NCBI GenBank assembly: GCA_017999075.1
Contig: JAGOBX010000012.1
Span: 1-18,795 of the forward strand
Direction: 5' to 3'
DNA length: 18,795 nucleotides
Origin: JAGOBX01 sp017999075 [NCBI: Candidatus Babelota bacterium]
GTDB lineage: Bacteria > JAGOBX01
The notes below the pieces were generated by a model. That model did no database searches and was not told where the DNA came from. It was given only the letters and a program-made list of their open reading frames with translations. The translations under genes and the position numbers were made by a program. How positions within the stretch are numbered: the stretch's first letter is position 1; each line of letters starts with the position of its first letter. This document shows positions 16,586 to 18,795 of the stretch, in pieces.

Positions 16586-16663
16586 ATGATTATAAAATTT
16601 TATATATCAAATCTTGTGGATAATAAAATCGAATTACGCCGATGGCGGTCAAAATATATATAA
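16586..16663 (+). CDS. Possible trp leader peptide (weak)
   Basis: A 25-codon frame begins with the ATG at 16586, 13 bases after the PilZ stop; an alternative GTG lies at 16616. It ends ...ELRRWRSKYI-stop. It contains one Trp codon, TGG at 16643-16645, and its stop codon (16661-16663) lies 4 bases before the first arm of the hairpin ladder ahead of trpE. A leader peptide with Trp would explain that ladder. Against it: only one Trp codon, no Shine-Dalgarno sequence, and a short frame in AT-rich DNA can arise by chance. Confidence 0.3.
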   Translation: MIIKFYISNLVDNKIELRRWRSKYI

Positions 16664-16704
16664 CATAAAAGTTCATCATTAAAATATTTATATTATATAA
16701 CATA
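16657..16704 (+). repeat. 11-bp direct repeat in trpE upstream region
   Basis: TATATAACATA is present identically at 16657-16667 and 16694-16704. Each copy contains TATAAC, a 5/6 match to a -10 box, and each lies just before one arm of the first hairpin. It could be a duplicated promoter element, a protein-binding pair, or a trace of local duplication. Confidence 0.4.
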
Positions 16705-16769
16705 CCGCGGATGATGGACTTTAATTCTACAAATCATCTGCAAAAAAAACCGCAGATGAAAATCTGCGG
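16668..16769 (+). promoter_or_regulatory. Candidate transcription attenuator of trpE (alternative hairpin ladder)
   Basis: Five segments can form mutually exclusive pairs. Arm 1 (16668-16679) pairs with arm 2 (16711-16722): 12 bp, one G-U. Arm 2 (16707-16715) pairs with arm 3 (16733-16741): 9 bp, one G-U. Arm 3 (16734-16741) pairs with arm 4 (16752-16759): 8 bp, perfect. Arm 4 (16750-16757) pairs with arm 5 (16762-16769): the terminator stem, 8 bp, perfect. If 1:2 forms, 3:4 can form and blocks the terminator; if 1 is masked, 2:3 forms and frees the terminator. This is the logic of amino-acid attenuators and fits the gene that follows. The pairings are read directly from the sequence; the regulatory role is inferred. 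No T-box core is present. Confidence 0.5.
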
Positions 16770-16778
16770 TTTTTTTTT
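16742..16778 (+). terminator. Strong intrinsic terminator with GAAA tetraloop
   Basis: Eight A residues (16742-16749), the stem arm CCGCAGAT (16750-16757), the loop GAAA (16758-16761), the arm ATCTGCGG (16762-16769) and nine T residues (16770-16778) form a perfect stem. The stem extends through A-T pairs, so it should work in both directions. It ends the gene set that finishes with the PilZ gene and may double as the switchable terminator in front of trpE, which starts 73 bases later. Confidence 0.93.
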
Positions 16779-16783
16779 GATAC

Positions 16784-16821
16784 ATTATGAAAAAAAATAA
16801 ATATTCCATATTTTTCATAAT
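16784..16821 (+). repeat. 11-bp perfect inverted repeat upstream of trpE
   Basis: ATTATGAAAAA (16784-16794) and TTTTTCATAAT (16811-16821) are perfect inverted copies separated by 16 bases, between the terminator and the trpE ribosome-binding site. The right arm contains CATAAT, which could be a -10 box, so the repeat may be an operator over a promoter. It could also fold in RNA. No -35 box with good spacing is visible. Confidence 0.45.
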
Positions 16822-16837
16822 ACAAATTTTAAAAAAT

Positions 16838-16845
16838 GAGGTGAT
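16838..16845 (+). promoter_or_regulatory. Extended Shine-Dalgarno sequence of trpE
   Basis: GAGGTGAT is an eight-base match to the complement of the 16S rRNA 3' end and sits 6 bases before the TTG at 16852. It fixes this weak start codon as the true start of trpE and is the longest ribosome-binding match in the window. Confidence 0.85.
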
Positions 16846-16851
16846 CCCATT

Positions 16852-18339
16852 TTGAAACTCACTAATTTCGATGAATTTAAAAAATTGACTAATGCAGGAA
16901 ACGTAATACCAATATTCAAAGAGCTTATAGTTGACATAGATACTCCGGTAAGCATATTTTCAAAATTTAACAGTTCAAAATTTGCATTTTTGCTTGAAAG
17001 CGTAGAAACCGATAAAAATTACGGCAGATATTCTATCATAGGAATTGATCCTTTTAAATTGTTGCGTTATGCAAATAATATTTTAGAAGTATCAGAAGGA
17101 ACAAAAAAAACAGTAATTGAAAACACTAATCCATTAGATTATTTAAATGCAGATTTAAAAAAATTCAAATCTGTAGAAATTGATGATATCCCTTTTTTAT
17201 ACAGCGCTATAATAGGATATTTCGGATTTGAAATTTTCGGATTGATGGAAAAAACAAATTTCACCAATACTGACGAATTAGATATTCCTGATATTTACCT
17301 TGCATATTGCAACAAACTATTGGTATTCGATCATTTCAAAAATAAATTATTTTTAATCTATAACGCCATATTAACCGAAAACTCTGACGTTGAATTAGAA
17401 TTTAAAAAAGGAATTGCAGAACTTGAATCTCTGGAAAAAATTATTTTCACTCCTATAGCCATCAATTATATTTCTCACAATAAATCCAGTAAAATTCCTG
17501 TTCCTGAATACGTATCTCCTGAAAAATCATTTATAGATGGAGTAAACAAAATCAAAGAATACATAAATAAAGGCGATATTTTTCAATGCGTATTATCAAT
17601 AAGGCAAAGTGTAAAAATTTCAGTCGAGCCTTTTGAGTTATACCGAGCTTTAAGAATTATTAATCCTTCTCCTTATATGTTTTATATGAATTTTGATAAT
17701 TTCACTCTGATAGGTTCTTCTCCTGAAACTATGGTCCGTATACGCAGCAATAAAGTTTATTTAAAACCTATAGCAGGAACAAGACCTGTTTTGAAAAATG
17801 AAACCGAAACACAAATGTACGCGGATGAAATGATGAGAGATGAAAAAGAACTGGCTGAACACATAATGCTTCTTGATTTAGGCAGAAATGATCTTGGAAG
17901 AATCTGCAAACCTGGAACGGTTAAGGTTGAAAAAAAAATGTATGTGGAACGTTTTGCTCATGTACAGCATATTGTTTCAGACGTATCCGGAGAACTTGCA
18001 GAAGGCAATTCTGTCATTGATGTCTTAAAAGCTTCGTTCCCTGCCGGAACAGTAAGCGGCGCTCCTAAAATCAGAGCTATGGAAATAATAAACGAACTTG
18101 AACCTATAAAACGCAATTTTTATGCAGGCGCAGCAGGTTACATAACTTTCGGAAATGAAATGGATTTAGCGATAACTATCCGCAGCATGACTGTAAAAAA
18201 TGGAACAGTCTATTTTCAAACTGGCGCTGGAATTGTGTATGATTCAATAGACAAAAATGAATTAAAAGAATGTGTAAATAAAGCTAAAAGCATAGTCGAA
18301 TCAATTTACCTGGCAGAAACAGGAATCGAACGTATATAA
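16852..18339 (+). CDS. trpE: Anthranilate synthase component I
   Basis: The enzyme converts chorismate to anthranilate, the first committed step of tryptophan synthesis, using ammonia supplied by the TrpG subunit. The 495-residue length is normal. The N-terminal feedback site for tryptophan is present: LLES (47-50) followed by GRYSIIG (58-64), and NPSPYMFYM (271-279). The chorismate-binding half has IAGTRP (307-312), KELAEH with His337, LDLGRNDLGR (342-351 region), FPAGTVSGAPK (396-406), the MDLAITIR strand and QTGAG (456-460). All key motifs are intact, so it should be active and inhibited by tryptophan. The start is TTG with an extended Shine-Dalgarno sequence. PabB is an alternative for this family, but the LLES motif and the TrpG-like neighbour favour TrpE. 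A terminator and possible attenuator lie upstream. Confidence 0.94.
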   Translation: MKLTNFDEFKKLTNAGNVIPIFKELIVDIDTPVSIFSKFNSSKFAFLLESVETDKNYGRYSIIGIDPFKLLRYANNILEVSEGTKKTVIENTNPLDYLNADLKKFKSVEIDDIPFLYSAIIGYFGFEIFGLMEKTNFTNTDELDIPDIYLAYCNKLLVFDHFKNKLFLIYNAILTENSDVELEFKKGIAELESLEKIIFTPIAINYISHNKSSKIPVPEYVSPEKSFIDGVNKIKEYINKGDIFQCVLSIRQSVKISVEPFELYRALRIINPSPYMFYMNFDNFTLIGSSPETMVRIRSNKVYLKPIAGTRPVLKNETETQMYADEMMRDEKELAEHIMLLDLGRNDLGRICKPGTVKVEKKMYVERFAHVQHIVSDVSGELAEGNSVIDVLKASFPAGTVSGAPKIRAMEIINELEPIKRNFYAGAAGYITFGNEMDLAITIRSMTVKNGTVYFQTGAGIVYDSIDKNELKECVNKAKSIVESIYLAETGIERI

Positions 18340-18400
18340 AAGTTAGACATAACAAAGACTATAAAAACTATTGTTAGAATTTACCCGGAGGATAAAAACA

Positions 18401-18787
18401 ATGATACTTTTGATAGATAATTACGATTCATTTGTTTACAATTTATATCAATACGTATCCGAATTCGGATATGAAGTTAAAGTATATAGGAATGATAAAA
18501 TAACTTTAGATGAAATTGAAAAACTAAACCCGTCGCATATAATAATATCTCCTGGGCCTGGACGTCCTGAAAATAGCGGAATTATATGTTCTCTGATAAA
18601 AAAGTTCTATTCATCTATACCTATTTTAGGTATATGTTTAGGCCATCAGGCTATAGGATATGCGCTTGGAGGAAAAATTAGCGGAGCAAAAAAAATAATG
18701 CATGGAAAATTATCAAAAATTTTTCATAATAAAACAGGTATTTTTTCTACCATAAACAACCCGCTAAATGCGGTAAGATACAATTAA
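18401..18787 (+). CDS. trpG: Anthranilate synthase component II (TrpG/PabA), cut by an in-frame stop
   Basis: This is a class I glutamine amidotransferase subunit that releases ammonia from glutamine for TrpE. The ATG at 18401 has GGAGG at 18387-18391 and a 9-base spacer. The product begins MILLIDNYDSFVYNLYQY, then carries SPGPGRPENSG and the nucleophile elbow GICLGHQAIGYALGG with the catalytic Cys, then HGKLSKIFH. It stops after 128 residues at ...NAVRYN-stop, while the family is about 190 residues long. Family members continue here with RY(H/N)SLV; the bases after the TAA (CTT GTT) encode exactly Leu-Val. A single change from TCA to TAA explains the break. The His-Glu pair of the catalytic triad would be lost. 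It may be a pseudogene, a recoded stop or a sequencing error; the remaining part lies outside the window. Confidence 0.88.
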   Translation: MILLIDNYDSFVYNLYQYVSEFGYEVKVYRNDKITLDEIEKLNPSHIIISPGPGRPENSGIICSLIKKFYSSIPILGICLGHQAIGYALGGKISGAKKIMHGKLSKIFHNKTGIFSTINNPLNAVRYN

Positions 18788-18795
18788 CTTGTTAT

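Noticed and set aside
16591-16604. 14-bp palindrome TATAAAATTTTATA as an operator
   Set aside because: It is pure A/T, is not repeated elsewhere in the gap, and such palindromes are expected by chance here.
16700-16725. T-box riboswitch before trpE, suggested by ACCGCGG at 16704-16710 ahead of a terminator
   Set aside because: The preceding bases are not the required GGGTGG-type sequence, no complementary antiterminator arm with a TGGN bulge is present, and the region upstream has no Stem I with a specifier loop. Chance match to a short core.
16711-16800. 29-codon open frame starting ATG ATG GAC and running through the terminator
   Set aside because: It has no ribosome-binding site, crosses the terminator stem and poly-T, and has no recognisable product; it is best seen as a by-product of the hairpin sequence.
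1-18795. Mobile elements, CRISPR arrays, tRNA or rRNA genes
   Set aside because: I found no transposase or integrase motifs, no regularly spaced repeats, and no cloverleaf or rRNA-like sequence on either strand.

Overview
The window is AT-rich (about 70% A+T by eye), and every gene I can support lies on the + strand. Short intergenic gaps, a few gene overlaps and several proteins with N-terminal signal peptides point to a bacterium. An ExeA/GspA-type ATPase followed by a GspB-like membrane protein, periplasm-type TPR and coiled-coil proteins and a c-di-GMP receptor fit a two-membraned, probably anaerobic lineage. I cannot name the phylum from the sequence. The mixture (DUF4159, zinc-ribbon/TPR proteins, ExeA-like ATPase, PilZ, no mobile elements) resembles poorly characterised uncultured phyla.

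Layout. (1) 1-1612: the 3' part of an ExeA/GspA-like AAA ATPase and a GspB-like single-pass membrane protein, probably an energising or anchoring pair for a secretion or pilus-type envelope machine. (2) 1651-11907: a good sigma70-type promoter followed by seven closely packed genes: a secreted HEAT-like protein, 4-alpha-glucanotransferase (MalQ), a large cytosolic multi-PAS hybrid histidine kinase, a zinc-ribbon/CPBP-protease/TPR fusion, a small zinc-ribbon/TPR protein, an exported DUF4159 protein and a GT39-like membrane glycosyltransferase with a TPR tail. From the kinase to the glycosyltransferase no gene has a visible Shine-Dalgarno sequence, so they are probably translationally coupled. 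(3) 11972-16572: an exported coiled-coil protein, a double-ACT-domain protein, an unknown protein, an FtsZ-family GTPase that stops right after the folded core (no C-terminal tail), a small coiled-coil protein and a YcgR-like PilZ protein. Here the start sites mostly have strong Shine-Dalgarno sequences, some with TTG or GTG starts. (4) 16573-16851: a 279-bp gap with a near-perfect intrinsic terminator. Upstream of it lies a ladder of mutually exclusive hairpins, preceded by a small open frame with one Trp codon. (5) 16852-18795: trpE, then trpG, which is interrupted by an in-frame TAA just before the window ends.

The main points of interest are the possible trp attenuator ahead of trpE, the tail-less FtsZ in an operon with a coiled-coil and a PilZ protein, the kinase with its Hpt domain placed before the receiver domain, the membrane protease fused to a zinc ribbon and TPRs, and the single-base nonsense codon in trpG. 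All functional statements rest on motifs read by eye; no database search was possible.
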